Positions 33,804 to 42,231 of a stretch of DNA of 64,000 bases are shown here, in pieces (the stretch's first letter is position 1; each line of letters begins with the position of its first letter). The position numbers and the translations under genes are program-made. Source of the DNA: Candidatus Rokuibacteriota bacterium (GTDB taxonomy: Bacteria > Methylomirabilota > Methylomirabilia > Rokubacteriales > CSP1-6); assembly GCA_003220535.1 (NCBI GenBank), contig QHSU01000080.1, positions 1-64,000 on the forward strand, written 5' to 3'. The notes under the pieces were generated by a model, which saw only the letters and a list, made by a program, of their open reading frames with translations, was not told the origin of the DNA and made no database searches.

Positions 33804-35498
33804 CTAGCTCACCGTCTGATAGCGGGCGTTGCGCAGCACGCGACCCGGGTGGCTTCCGGTATGCTCGCCCTTCTCGAGCAGCACCTCGCCGTTCACCACG
33901 GTGTAGTGGATCCCCTCGGCCAGCTCGCGCATCCGCCAGCCGTTGGCCGGGAAATCGTGCACGACGTCTTCCTTGACCGGGGCGACGGTGTCGGGATCGA
34001 AGACGACGAGATCCGCGACCATCCCGGGCTGCACGAGCCCGCGGTCGTAGATGCCGAAGGCCGTCGCCGAGTCGAACGTGAGACGCCGCACGGCGTGCTC
34101 GAGGGACATGATTTTCTTCTGCCGCACCCAGTAGCCGAGCAGGCGCGTGGGGTTGCTGACGTTCGAGTGGAACTGCACGTGGGCGCCGCCGTCAGAGAGG
34201 CCGACCACGGCGTAGGGGGATCCCAGAATCTGCGCCACGGCCTCGGTGTCCATGTTGATCTCGCCGAGGCTGAAGACCGTGTCGAGTTCCTCGTCGACGG
34301 CGAGGTCGAGGAACGCGTCGACCGGGTGCTTGCCCTGCGCCTTCGCGATTTCCGCGATGTGCTTGCCGGCGAGGCCGCGGTTCTTCGGAAGCTTGGGCTC
34401 CTCCACGAGCATCAGGTCCCAGCGCTGGGAGAACGTCGAGTCCGGATCCAGCGGCGCGTCGACCTCGGCGCGCAGCTTCGCGCGGATCTCGGGGTCGCGA
34501 TACGCAGAGAGTTTCTCCGCGTCGGGGCCCTGGAGGATCGGCAGCCACGTGGGCATGCTGCGGAATACCTGGCAATTCTTCATCGTGAACCGGTTGACGA
34601 TGCTGCCGGGGTTGCAGAGCGGGATCGCGCGGATACCCTGCCGTGCCGTCTCCTCGACGTGCGCCAGGTGCGTGCGCCACCGCCCGGGCTGCCGCGCCTG
34701 CTCGAGCAAGGTGTTGTACATGACCGGTCGACCGCACGCCTCCGAGATCCGAGACAGGAGACGATCCTTCAGCTCGGGGTTGGTGCCGCCACCGCATTGG
34801 ATGACACCGGTGCCGACCTCACGCAGGACGTCCGCCAGCGCGAACAGCTCCGACTCCGGCGCGCAGGCGGCCGGGATGCGCTTGCCGACGACGTCGAAGT
34901 GGTTCATGTTCCGCGTGATCGAGAGCCCGAGGGCGCCGGCCTCCAGCGCCTCGCGCACCAGGCGACGCATGACGTCGAGCTCGGCGTCCGTCGCGGCGCG
35001 CTCGGAGCAGTCTTCGCCCATGGCGTAGAGCCGCACGGCCGAGTGGCCGACGAGCGTGCCGACGTTCACGCCGAGCCGCTGTCCGATCGCGCTCATGTAC
35101 TGGGGGAACGTCTCCCAGTTCCACGGCACGCCCGCCTGCAGGACGTCCATCGGGATCGCCTCGACGTACGAGAGCATCCCCGCCAGCTTCTCGCGGGCCT
35201 CGGCTTTGACCGGGGCGAGCGCCAGGGAGCAGTTGCCGATGATGACGGTCGTGGCGCCGTGGTGGCAGGAGTAGGTGCACAGGGGATCCCACACGACCTG
35301 CGCGTCGTAGTGACAGTGGTTGTCCACGAACCCTGGTGCGACGGCCCGCCCGTCCGCCTCGATGGTCTGGCGCGCCGAGCCGGAGAGACGCCCCAGCTCC
35401 ACGATCTTCCCCCCGGCCACGGCGACGTCACCGTGGAAGGCGGGCCGACCGGAGCCGTCGATGATGCGTCCGTTCTTGATGAGCAGGTCGTAGGTCAT
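33804..35498 (-). CDS. N-acyl-D-amino-acid deacylase-type amidohydrolase
   Basis: A 564-residue amidohydrolase of the D-aminoacylase/dihydroorotase-like class. It begins with the small beta domain (MTYDLLIKNGRIIDGSG) and the metal motif FVDNHCHYDAQ, in which Cys stands between the two His. CHHGATTVIIGNCS follows, typical of N-acyl-D-amino-acid deacylases. The C-terminal part has VGLSDGGAHVQFHS with the catalytic Asp, and MVADLVVFDPDTV. Reaction: amide hydrolysis of N-acylated amino acids or related compounds. The start at 35498 has AAGGAG 8 bases upstream. It is followed by a good intrinsic terminator and preceded 72 bases upstream by a second amidohydrolase gene. Confidence 0.9.
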   Translation of the reverse strand: MTYDLLIKNGRIIDGSGRPAFHGDVAVAGGKIVELGRLSGSARQTIEADGRAVAPGFVDNHCHYDAQVVWDPLCTYSCHHGATTVIIGNCSLALAPVKAEAREKLAGMLSYVEAIPMDVLQAGVPWNWETFPQYMSAIGQRLGVNVGTLVGHSAVRLYAMGEDCSERAATDAELDVMRRLVREALEAGALGLSITRNMNHFDVVGKRIPAACAPESELFALADVLREVGTGVIQCGGGTNPELKDRLLSRISEACGRPVMYNTLLEQARQPGRWRTHLAHVEETARQGIRAIPLCNPGSIVNRFTMKNCQVFRSMPTWLPILQGPDAEKLSAYRDPEIRAKLRAEVDAPLDPDSTFSQRWDLMLVEEPKLPKNRGLAGKHIAEIAKAQGKHPVDAFLDLAVDEELDTVFSLGEINMDTEAVAQILGSPYAVVGLSDGGAHVQFHSNVSNPTRLLGYWVRQKKIMSLEHAVRRLTFDSATAFGIYDRGLVQPGMVADLVVFDPDTVAPVKEDVVHDFPANGWRMRELAEGIHYTVVNGEVLLEKGEHTGSHPGRVLRNARYQTVS

Positions 35499-35569
35499 AC
35501 CGTCGCTCCTTTTGGAGACTCCCCTCATTTACCGCTCTCGACTACCCTGGCTTCTACCTCTCGCCTCTG

Positions 35570-36694
35570 CTAGATCTTCACCCCGTAGTACCGCGCACAG
35601 TTGTCCCAGAGGATCTTGCGCTTGCTCTCGTCCGAGATCGGGAGCTTCATGAACGACTCGACCGCCTGAGGGTACTTGGAGTCCCCGTGGGGCCAGTCGG
35701 TCGAGAAGACGATGGTGTCGTCGCCGATCGCCTCGATGACCTGCTTCACGAAATCCTCGTCGGCCTCGACGGACACGAAGCACTGGCGCTTGAAGTATTC
35801 GCTCGGCTTCATCGTGAGCGGTGAGTCCGGGCGCCGGAAGGTCACCTCGTAGTGCTCGTCCAGACGCCAGAGGAGGAAGGGCACCCAGCCGCAGTTGCCC
35901 TCGAGGAAGGCCACGCGCAACTCGGGATGCCGCGCCAGGACGCCGCCCCCGATCATGCCGATGACCGCGAGCATCATCTCCATGGGATGGCAGGCCGTGT
36001 GGACCATCTGGAGGTCGGCGCCGAAGCGGTCGCCGACCTGGTGCAGGTAGGGACCGAACCCCTCATGAAACCCGAGCGGCACGCCCAGGCGCTCCAGCTC
36101 GGTCCAGAGGGGCTCGAAGTAGGGATCGTGCCAGTTGCGGCCCTTGACCGGGTTCGGCCGCATGAACACGGCGCGGAACCCGAGCTGCTCGACCGCACGT
36201 CGGGCTTCTTCGACCGCGTCGCGAACGTCGTGAGGCGAGATCATCCCGGCTCCGAGCAGGCGCTCGGGATCGGCCTTGCAGTAGTCGTACAGCCAGTCGT
36301 TGTAGGCCCGCGCGATGGCGGCGGCGAACGCCGGGTCTAGGTCGTCGACCGCCTGGGCGAACAGCCCGCGCGAGGGATAGACGACGGCGACGTCGATGCC
36401 TTCGGTGTCCATCGCATCGAGCTGCGTCCGACCGTCCCAGCCTCGCTCGGCGGCCCCGCGGAAGCGCTCGCGCCGCTTGTGGAACGGGTCGTCGGCGCCG
36501 CTCGACCTCGCGCGCAGCGACGAGTGCCGCGGCATCGTCTTGCCGTCGATGACGATTCGGAGGTCGGCGATGTACTCCTGCAGGCCGCGTGGCGCGAACG
36601 GCTTGTAGCCGCTGTCGATGTAGCGCTCCCAGAGGTCCGCCGGCTCCATGCAGTGCATGTCGCTGTCAAGGACCTTGAGCCCGTCGTGCGCCAT
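35570..36694 (-). CDS. Amidohydrolase, ACMSD-like (amidohydrolase-2 family)
   Basis: A 374-residue metal-dependent barrel enzyme. The N-terminal motif reads VLDSDMHCMEP, with the first metal His followed by Cys rather than the usual His. The central segment has GFRAVFMRPNPVKGRNW, then VAFLEGNCGWVP, and the C-terminal motif TIVFSTDWPHGD gives the metal Asp. It is more similar in layout to the partial gene at the left edge than to the one at 22.7 kb. GGAGGTGGACC precedes the ATG. Likely an aromatic-acid decarboxylase or hydrolase; the substrate is unknown. Confidence 0.87.
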   Translation of the reverse strand: MAHDGLKVLDSDMHCMEPADLWERYIDSGYKPFAPRGLQEYIADLRIVIDGKTMPRHSSLRARSSGADDPFHKRRERFRGAAERGWDGRTQLDAMDTEGIDVAVVYPSRGLFAQAVDDLDPAFAAAIARAYNDWLYDYCKADPERLLGAGMISPHDVRDAVEEARRAVEQLGFRAVFMRPNPVKGRNWHDPYFEPLWTELERLGVPLGFHEGFGPYLHQVGDRFGADLQMVHTACHPMEMMLAVIGMIGGGVLARHPELRVAFLEGNCGWVPFLLWRLDEHYEVTFRRPDSPLTMKPSEYFKRQCFVSVEADEDFVKQVIEAIGDDTIVFSTDWPHGDSKYPQAVESFMKLPISDESKRKILWDNCARYYGVKI

Positions 36695-36781
36695 GGTCCA
36701 CCTCCGGCTTCGGGTCAGGCGACCGGTCCGGTTACGGCAGGGATGGTAGCTCAGAAGCGAGCCCTGGGATAGACCGGGTTT

Positions 36782-38941
36782 TCACCTGAGATCCGGCGTC
36801 GCCAGGCGTGCCATGACGTTCGCCAGGAGCCGGAGCCCGACATCGCCGGCGAGCGTCATGATGGACTCCGGGTGGAACTGGACCGCCGCCAGCGGGAGCG
36901 TCCGATGCTCGACCGCCATCACCACGCCGTCCTCACTCTCGGCCGTCACCTCCAGGGCGGCCGGGACCTTCTCTCGAATGGCGAAGAGGGAGTGGTACCG
37001 ACCGGCGGTGAACTCGGCGGGCAGTCCCTCGAAGAGGCGCCCACCCAGGACCCTGATGCGAGCGGCCTTGCCGTGAACGGGCGGATCGAGGACGCCGAGC
37101 GCTCCGCCGAAGTGCTCGACCATCCCCTGGAGTCCGAGGCACACGCCGAACACTGGGATGCATCGGCGCACAAGCCCGGCGATCGTGCCGACCACGTCGA
37201 AGTCGCTCGGCGCCCCCGGGCCCGGTGAGAGCACTGCCAGGTGCGGCTTCAGGTCGTCGAAAGCCTCGTCGGGAAAGCCACTCCGCAAGGTCACGACCTC
37301 GGCGCCCGTCTGGCGCAGATAGTTCGCGAGCGTATGGACGAAGGAATCCTGGTGATCCACGAGGAGCACGCGCTGGCCGGCGCCCCTTCGCATCGCCGCG
37401 CTCGGCGTCGGGCGTTCGGGCCCTCGCGAGCCGCGGATGACGTCGAGGAACGCCGAGGCTTTGAGCTCGGTCTCCGCCTCCTCGGCATCGGGATCGGAGT
37501 CGTAGAGAAGCGTGGCGCCGGCCCGGACCTCCGCGACGCCGTTCTTCACACGGATGGTCCGCAGCGTCAGGCCGGTGTTGAGGTTGCCGTCGAAGCCGAT
37601 GACGCCGACCGCGCCGCCGTACCAGGCCCGCGGCGACCGCTCGTGATCTTCGATGAACTGCATCGCCGCCGCCTTGGGGGCTCCGGTGACCGTGACCGCC
37701 CACGCGTGAGCGAGGAACGCGTCGAGCGCGTCGAATTCGCCCCGGAGGCGCCCTTCGACGTGGTCCACGGTGTGGATCAGCCGGGCGTACATCTCGATCT
37801 GTCGGCGGCCGATCACCCGGACGCTGCCGGGAACGCAGATGCGCGACTTGTCGTTGCGATCGACGTCCGTGCACATGGTCAGCTCGGACTCGTCCTTCGC
37901 CGACGTGAGGAGGGCGACGATCTGGGCGGCGTCGCCGATCGCGTCGTGACCGCGGGCGATCGTCCCCGAGATCGGGCAGGTCTCCACGCGATCGCCCTCC
38001 ACGCGCACGTACATCTCGGGCGAGGCGCCGACGAGGTACTCCGCTTCGCCGAGGTTCATGAGGAAGCCGTACGGCGAGGGGTTGCGTTCGCGCAGGCGGA
38101 TGAACAGCTCGGACGGTGGCGAGGGACAGCCCTCGAAGAACGTCTGACCCGGGACGACCTCGAAGAGATCGCCGCGCGCGAACACCTCACGCGCGAGACG
38201 AACGATGGCCGCATACTCCCCGGGAGCGTGATCGCCCCTGCCGGAGGCCCCCACGGTCCCGACGTACGGCTTGGTGGTCCCAGAGCGCGGAAAGCCCTCG
38301 GTCGAGCGGCCCGCCACCTCGAAGTCGTAGCTCCGGCGCATGGCGACCTCCCGGCGGTGGTCGACGATGACCAGCTCGTCGGGGAGATAGAGGACGAGGT
38401 CGCGCTGCTCGATGGGACGCTCGCGGCGCGGCCGAATCGGCTCGAACTGGAAGGCCAGATCGTAACCGAAGGCTCCGTAGAGGCCGAGGTGAGGCTCCTC
38501 CGGATGATGGAAGAGCGCGCCGAGCACGCGCAAGAGGGAGAAGACCGACGCCTGCCGGCTGCGCTCCTCCTCGGCGAATCTGCCGGCGGGCGCGCGCACC
38601 GCGCCCTCCAGCGACGCCTCTGCGGTCGCGATTCGCTCGACGGCGTCGAGCGCGCGCAAGGCCTCGGCGATCGAGGGCAGGAGGACGCGGCCGCGGGTGT
38701 TCAGCGCGTCGAGGCGGAAGCCGCGCGCGCGGGCGATGAGGACGAGCGGTGGGTTGATGAACCCCATGTCCCAGCGCGTGTAGCGTCCCGGGTATTCGTA
38801 GCTCGATGCCAGGAGCACGCCGCGGGAGTCATCGAGTGCCAGGATGACCGGCTCGATCGCGCCCGCGACAGGGATCTCCTCGACCGTCCGGTGGACACGA
38901 ATCCGGCCCGCGGTTTCGTACGTGGTTCTCGTCATGACCAT
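36782..38941 (-). CDS. trpEG: Anthranilate synthase, fused TrpE-TrpG
   Basis: A 719-residue fusion of both anthranilate synthase subunits, which converts chorismate and glutamine to anthranilate. The N-terminal component I domain (about 1-500) opens with the rhizobial-type block LLASSYEYPGRYTRWD and has CPISGTIARG and AKDESELTMCTDVDRND of the chorismate site. The glutamine amidotransferase domain starts at about 520 (RVLLVDHQDSF), with nucleophile Cys601 in VFGVCLGLQGM and FHPES near the end. The ATG at 38941 follows GGGGAGG. A Trp-codon-rich leader peptide and a terminator hairpin lie upstream, so expression is probably attenuated by tryptophan. No other trp gene is adjacent. Confidence 0.95.
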   Translation of the reverse strand: MVMTRTTYETAGRIRVHRTVEEIPVAGAIEPVILALDDSRGVLLASSYEYPGRYTRWDMGFINPPLVLIARARGFRLDALNTRGRVLLPSIAEALRALDAVERIATAEASLEGAVRAPAGRFAEEERSRQASVFSLLRVLGALFHHPEEPHLGLYGAFGYDLAFQFEPIRPRRERPIEQRDLVLYLPDELVIVDHRREVAMRRSYDFEVAGRSTEGFPRSGTTKPYVGTVGASGRGDHAPGEYAAIVRLAREVFARGDLFEVVPGQTFFEGCPSPPSELFIRLRERNPSPYGFLMNLGEAEYLVGASPEMYVRVEGDRVETCPISGTIARGHDAIGDAAQIVALLTSAKDESELTMCTDVDRNDKSRICVPGSVRVIGRRQIEMYARLIHTVDHVEGRLRGEFDALDAFLAHAWAVTVTGAPKAAAMQFIEDHERSPRAWYGGAVGVIGFDGNLNTGLTLRTIRVKNGVAEVRAGATLLYDSDPDAEEAETELKASAFLDVIRGSRGPERPTPSAAMRRGAGQRVLLVDHQDSFVHTLANYLRQTGAEVVTLRSGFPDEAFDDLKPHLAVLSPGPGAPSDFDVVGTIAGLVRRCIPVFGVCLGLQGMVEHFGGALGVLDPPVHGKAARIRVLGGRLFEGLPAEFTAGRYHSLFAIREKVPAALEVTAESEDGVVMAVEHRTLPLAAVQFHPESIMTLAGDVGLRLLANVMARLATPDLR

Positions 38942-38982
38942 GCCTCCCCAGGGTGAGGAGCCGGCCGGCACGAGGCGACGTC

Positions 38983-39011
38983 AAAACAAAAGCCGCCCCG
39001 GTGGGGCGGCT
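38983..39011 (-). terminator. Attenuator terminator in the trpEG leader
   Basis: On the minus strand an 8-9 base-pair stem (GCCGCCCC / GGGGCGGC, 38991-39011) with a 3-base loop is followed by a T-rich stretch (TTTTGTTTTG). It lies between the leader-peptide stop and the trpEG ribosome binding site, 42 bases before the start codon. That is where a transcription attenuator belongs. Confidence 0.85.
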
Positions 39012-39040
39012 CCGTTTTGCTCTTGGCTCTTGCGCGCGTG

Positions 39041-39109
39041 CTAGACGGGGTCGCCCTCGAGGGAGGGCCACCACCACTGCGACCGCGTGCCAGAGCCGAT
39101 CAGGTTCAC
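39041..39109 (-). CDS. trpL: trp leader peptide
   Basis: A 22-residue open frame starting at GTG and reading MNLIGSGTRSQWWWPSLEGD before the last two residues and TAG. Three consecutive Trp codons lie in the middle. Just after them the transcript can fold a 6-base-pair hairpin (39053-39068, GCCCTC / GAGGGC), and its distal arm can alternatively pair over five bases with the first arm of the downstream terminator. This is the classic layout of tryptophan attenuation: ribosome stalling on the Trp codons would favour the antiterminator. No convincing Shine-Dalgarno precedes the GTG; an in-frame GTG eight codons upstream is an alternative start. Confidence 0.75.
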   Translation of the reverse strand: MNLIGSGTRSQWWWPSLEGDPV

Positions 39110-39178
39110 GCCGGGATCTTCGCAGGGTTCCACGGCTGTGGTCAAGGGCCTGGAACAGCAGGGAAAGACGATCGAGGC

Positions 39179-39721
39179 TCAGCGGGGAGCGCTACGGTGC
39201 GGCAGCCCGAGCGTTCTGAACACGTCGAGCCGCACGATGGCCCAGCCGAGGGCGCGCAGGTGGTTGTCGACCTCGAGCATCAGCCGGCGATCGCCTCGGC
39301 GCCGATCTGGCGTGCTGGACCGATTGGCGCTGCGGCGTTCCGCGCTGCGACGATCGAGGATGACTTCCACCGTGGGATTACCGGTGAACGCGCGCTTCGC
39401 GTACTCGTAGAGCTTTTGCCGGTCACGCGCGACGACCAGAATCTGCTTGGCGACTTGCCCGTTGGCGTCGTCCCCGTGCTTCGGGCCCGCCGTCCAGCTC
39501 TTGGGGAAGGGATGGAACTGCGGCAATACCTTGAGCGGCCCCTGGTCGAGGAACTTGGCCAGGAGGACCCAGGTATCTCCGCCACACGCGGGGCACGACG
39601 GGATTCCGATTTCAAAGCATGCCTCGCAATCGAGGCACAGCGCCAGGCGGCGAAGAGGCAGATGCAGCGTTAGCGCGGCGCTTCGTGTGTGGCGGAAGAC
39701 CCTGGTGTTCACAGATTTCAT
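39179..39721 (-). CDS. Zn-ribbon protein with DRR-repeat signature
   Basis: About 180 residues; function unknown. Near the N-terminus a Cys-rich cluster (CLDCEACFEIGIPSCPACGG) could bind zinc. A central segment (VAKQILVVARDRQKLYEYAKRAFT) resembles a short receiver-like strand-helix unit. It is followed by VEVILDRRSAERR, a variable spacer and DRRRGDRR, and ends with a strand DNHLRALGWAIVRL. This DRR-x-RR signature recurs in small proteins of several uncultured phyla, as I recall. The start is uncertain: ATG at 39721 is used, but ATG at 39766 is also in frame and neither has a strong ribosome binding site. It ends 69 bases before the trp leader. Confidence 0.6.
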   Translation of the reverse strand: MKSVNTRVFRHTRSAALTLHLPLRRLALCLDCEACFEIGIPSCPACGGDTWVLLAKFLDQGPLKVLPQFHPFPKSWTAGPKHGDDANGQVAKQILVVARDRQKLYEYAKRAFTGNPTVEVILDRRSAERRSANRSSTPDRRRGDRRLMLEVDNHLRALGWAIVRLDVFRTLGLPHRSAPR

Positions 39722-39926
39722 CAATCGCTCGCGGGGAGTCGCAAAACGGATGCCAGAGTGGACCATAGGCGAAAACGACGACGCCGCGCGCGCTTATGAT
39801 TGAGAGTCGCCGCTGGACCTTCCGGCAATTGCCGTGTTGACCGGCCAGTTCGGCATCAGGCTGGTCAAGGTTGACGCAGCAGAATGGGAGTCGAGGGGAC
39901 CCCAGGGGGGTTCCCCCCGAGCTCTC

Positions 39927-41243
39927 CTATCGGGTCTCGGGAACGTCCCGCGCGGACTGGACCTGACCGAGCCAGACGATGTCGCGAGGCGAAGGGCGGT
40001 ACGCGAGGCGCCGGCGGAGCAACCGCAGGGCGTCGTCGTAGTGTCCAAGCCGGAGCTGGCACACCACCATCGTTTCCTCGAAGAGCTCCCACTGGGCGTG
40101 GCTGCCGCCCACGCGGTGGATCTCGCCGTCGACGGACCCGATGCGGGCCAGCGCCTCGGCGTGATCCCCGGCCACGTAGGCGGCGACGCCCTGCACCAGG
40201 GGCAGCGCCACCGTTCCAGCAATAGGATGTCCCTTGGCGTCGAGCGCTCGCAGGCCAGCGATCAGCGTCGACAGGGCCGCCTCGTCACCCGCCGAGGCGT
40301 ACGCGAGCGCGGCGTGCACGTCGCCGAAGATGAAGCCCGGCCGCGTGACGCGCGTCGCGAGGTCGGCGAGCCGCCTCCAGGGAAGCGGCCCATCCTTATA
40401 GTCGTAGAGCCCGAACCGCCAAAGCAGGGCCGAGCCGTCGATCATCGCCAGACGCGGGTTGGACGACGCCGCGATGTCGCGCTCGAAGATTTCGAGCGCC
40501 CGCGCGGGCCGACCGCACTGAAGCTCGAACAGCGCCAGGTGCCAGGCGAGGTGGCAGTAGAACGGCGCGCGGCGGTCGTAGCCGCCGAGCCAGTCCGACA
40601 GGCGCGCGATCCCGCCCTCGTTGTCGACGGTCTCGTAGCAGATGTGGGCGATGTTGTGGCTCGCGTTGGCGTTGCCCGGGTACTGCTCGAGCGAGCGCTC
40701 GGACAGGCGCCGGGATTCCTCGTAGCGGCCGACCTCGTGGTACGTGAACGCCAGCGCGGAGTGAAACCACCAGTCATCACCGTAAGCGGGAGCCAGGCGC
40801 TCCACGAAGGCGACGCGGAACTCCTCGCGATCCGCGCGCCCGCCCAGGCCGATGCTGCTGCCCGCCTGGTTCACCAACAGGGCATCGCGGGGAAATTCTT
40901 TCACGTGCTCGTCGATCAGACCGAGCCCACGCGCGGCCTCGCCGGCGGCGATCGCGGCCAGCGCCTCCACGTGCTGCTGCTCGCGCCGGGTCGCCCCGGC
41001 CACCAGGCCGCGCGCCCGATCGATGGCGGCCTTCGCGGTCGAGCCGTCGCCCTGGAAGAGAGCGAAGAGCGCCGCGCCGGCGTGCCCCAGCGCGAACCCC
41101 GCGTCGGCGGCAACCGCCGCGGCGAACGCCCGGTCGGCGCCGAAGCTGTACGACAGGAGCTTGTCCATGCCTTCCTGGTAGCGCTCCGCGGCGACGGTCG
41201 ACGCGGTGGATACGGGTAGTCCGTAGCGATCGGTGAGGCTCAT
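39927..41243 (-). CDS. Tetratricopeptide repeat protein (TTC38-like)
   Basis: A 438-residue all-helical protein. It begins with MSLTDRYGLPVSTASTVAAERYQEGMDKLL and continues in helical pairs of about 34 residues, such as ALGHAGAALFALFQGDGSTAKAAIDRAR, ALAFTYHEVGRYEESRRLSERSL and LWHLALFELQ-type segments. The overall pattern matches the TTC38-like family found in bacteria and eukaryotes. No signal peptide or enzyme motif is visible. It probably mediates protein contacts, with unknown partners. AAGGAG precedes the ATG. It ends the minus-strand run that starts with the SMP-30 gene 27 bases upstream. Confidence 0.82.
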   Translation of the reverse strand: MSLTDRYGLPVSTASTVAAERYQEGMDKLLSYSFGADRAFAAAVAADAGFALGHAGAALFALFQGDGSTAKAAIDRARGLVAGATRREQQHVEALAAIAAGEAARGLGLIDEHVKEFPRDALLVNQAGSSIGLGGRADREEFRVAFVERLAPAYGDDWWFHSALAFTYHEVGRYEESRRLSERSLEQYPGNANASHNIAHICYETVDNEGGIARLSDWLGGYDRRAPFYCHLAWHLALFELQCGRPARALEIFERDIAASSNPRLAMIDGSALLWRFGLYDYKDGPLPWRRLADLATRVTRPGFIFGDVHAALAYASAGDEAALSTLIAGLRALDAKGHPIAGTVALPLVQGVAAYVAGDHAEALARIGSVDGEIHRVGGSHAQWELFEETMVVCQLRLGHYDDALRLLRRRLAYRPSPRDIVWLGQVQSARDVPETR

Positions 41244-41270
41244 TGCCCGGGCTCCTTGGTGGGCGGCACG

Positions 41271-42209
41271 TTACGTGTTGAGATGGTTCAGCGCCAGACC
41301 GGGGCGGGGCCACTCGAACGACACGAGCGTGCCGCCCATCGACAGCGTCGCGAACGCGGTCCTGAGATCTCGGCCGCCGAAGCACACGTTGGTGACCATC
41401 ATGTCCGGGAGCGTGTACTGGTCGACGCGGCTGCCGTCCGGCCAGATGTCGCTGACCGCGCCCGTGATCAGGGTCGCCACGCAGATGTGGCCCTCGCTGT
41501 CGACGGCGAGCGAGTCGAACATCTGGTAGCCACCGAGCCCGGTGACGACCGTCCCCTTCTCGCCGCGATACGGTCCGTTCGCCGACTCGATCTCGCCTGG
41601 CGCCGAAAGCCGGAACGACCAGCAGCGCGCCGTCGGCGTCTCGACCACGTAGAGCGTCCGCTCGTCCGGCGAGAGCCCGATGCCGTTGGGCCGCTCCAGC
41701 GGGAAGATGGTTTCCCTGATCATCGAGCCGTCGGACTTCGCATAGTAGACGGCGCCGCGATCCATGTCGCGCTCGCGCGTCTTGCCGAGGTCGGTGAACC
41801 AGAAGCCGCCGGCTCGGTCGAACACGAGATCGTTCGGTCCGCGCAGCCGCTGCCCCGCGCAGGCATCGTAGAGCGTCTCGAACTTCCCGGTCATCGGGTC
41901 GACCACCTGGATGCTCCCGCTCGCGTAGTCGTCGGCCTGGCCGATCGGGAACAGCTTGCCCGGCCGCTCCATGAATTTCAGGCCGCCGTTGTTGGTCACG
42001 TAGATCTTGCCGCCCGGGCCCATGGCCGCACCGTTCGGGCCACCGCCGAGCGTGGCGATCACGTGCACCTTGCCGTCAGGCGTGACGCGCGAGAGGGCTC
42101 GGCGCTCGATCTCGACCAGGATCACCGAGCCGTCGGGCATCGCCACCGGGCCTTCGGGAAAGCGCAGGCCCGACGCGATCTGCTTGAGCGCTGGCGTGAT
42201 CGTCTTCAA
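41271..42209 (-). CDS. SMP-30/gluconolactonase/LRE-type protein
   Basis: A 312-residue six-bladed beta-propeller. Landmarks are the metal Glu in LRFPEGPVAMPDG (about 15-27), GGGPNGAAMGPGGKIYVTNNGG, the Asn/Asp pair in LRGPNDLVFDRAGGFWFTD and RPNGIGLSPDERTLYV, which line the calcium site of lactonases. It likely hydrolyses a sugar lactone or related ester. The start is a TTG at 42209; this is supported by AGGAGG five bases upstream and by the lack of any nearby ATG. It may be co-transcribed with the nucleoside-phosphorylase-like gene just upstream and the TPR gene downstream. Confidence 0.88.
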   Translation of the reverse strand: MKTITPALKQIASGLRFPEGPVAMPDGSVILVEIERRALSRVTPDGKVHVIATLGGGPNGAAMGPGGKIYVTNNGGLKFMERPGKLFPIGQADDYASGSIQVVDPMTGKFETLYDACAGQRLRGPNDLVFDRAGGFWFTDLGKTRERDMDRGAVYYAKSDGSMIRETIFPLERPNGIGLSPDERTLYVVETPTARCWSFRLSAPGEIESANGPYRGEKGTVVTGLGGYQMFDSLAVDSEGHICVATLITGAVSDIWPDGSRVDQYTLPDMMVTNVCFGGRDLRTAFATLSMGGTLVSFEWPRPGLALNHLNT

Positions 42210-42231
42210 CTCCGCCTCCTGAACGTCGAAC

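Noticed and set aside
39903-39920. GGGGGG-TT-CCCCCC hairpin after the TPR gene
   Set aside because: The loop is too small for the full stem and there is no T-tract; it may be a minor 3' structure but was not called a terminator.
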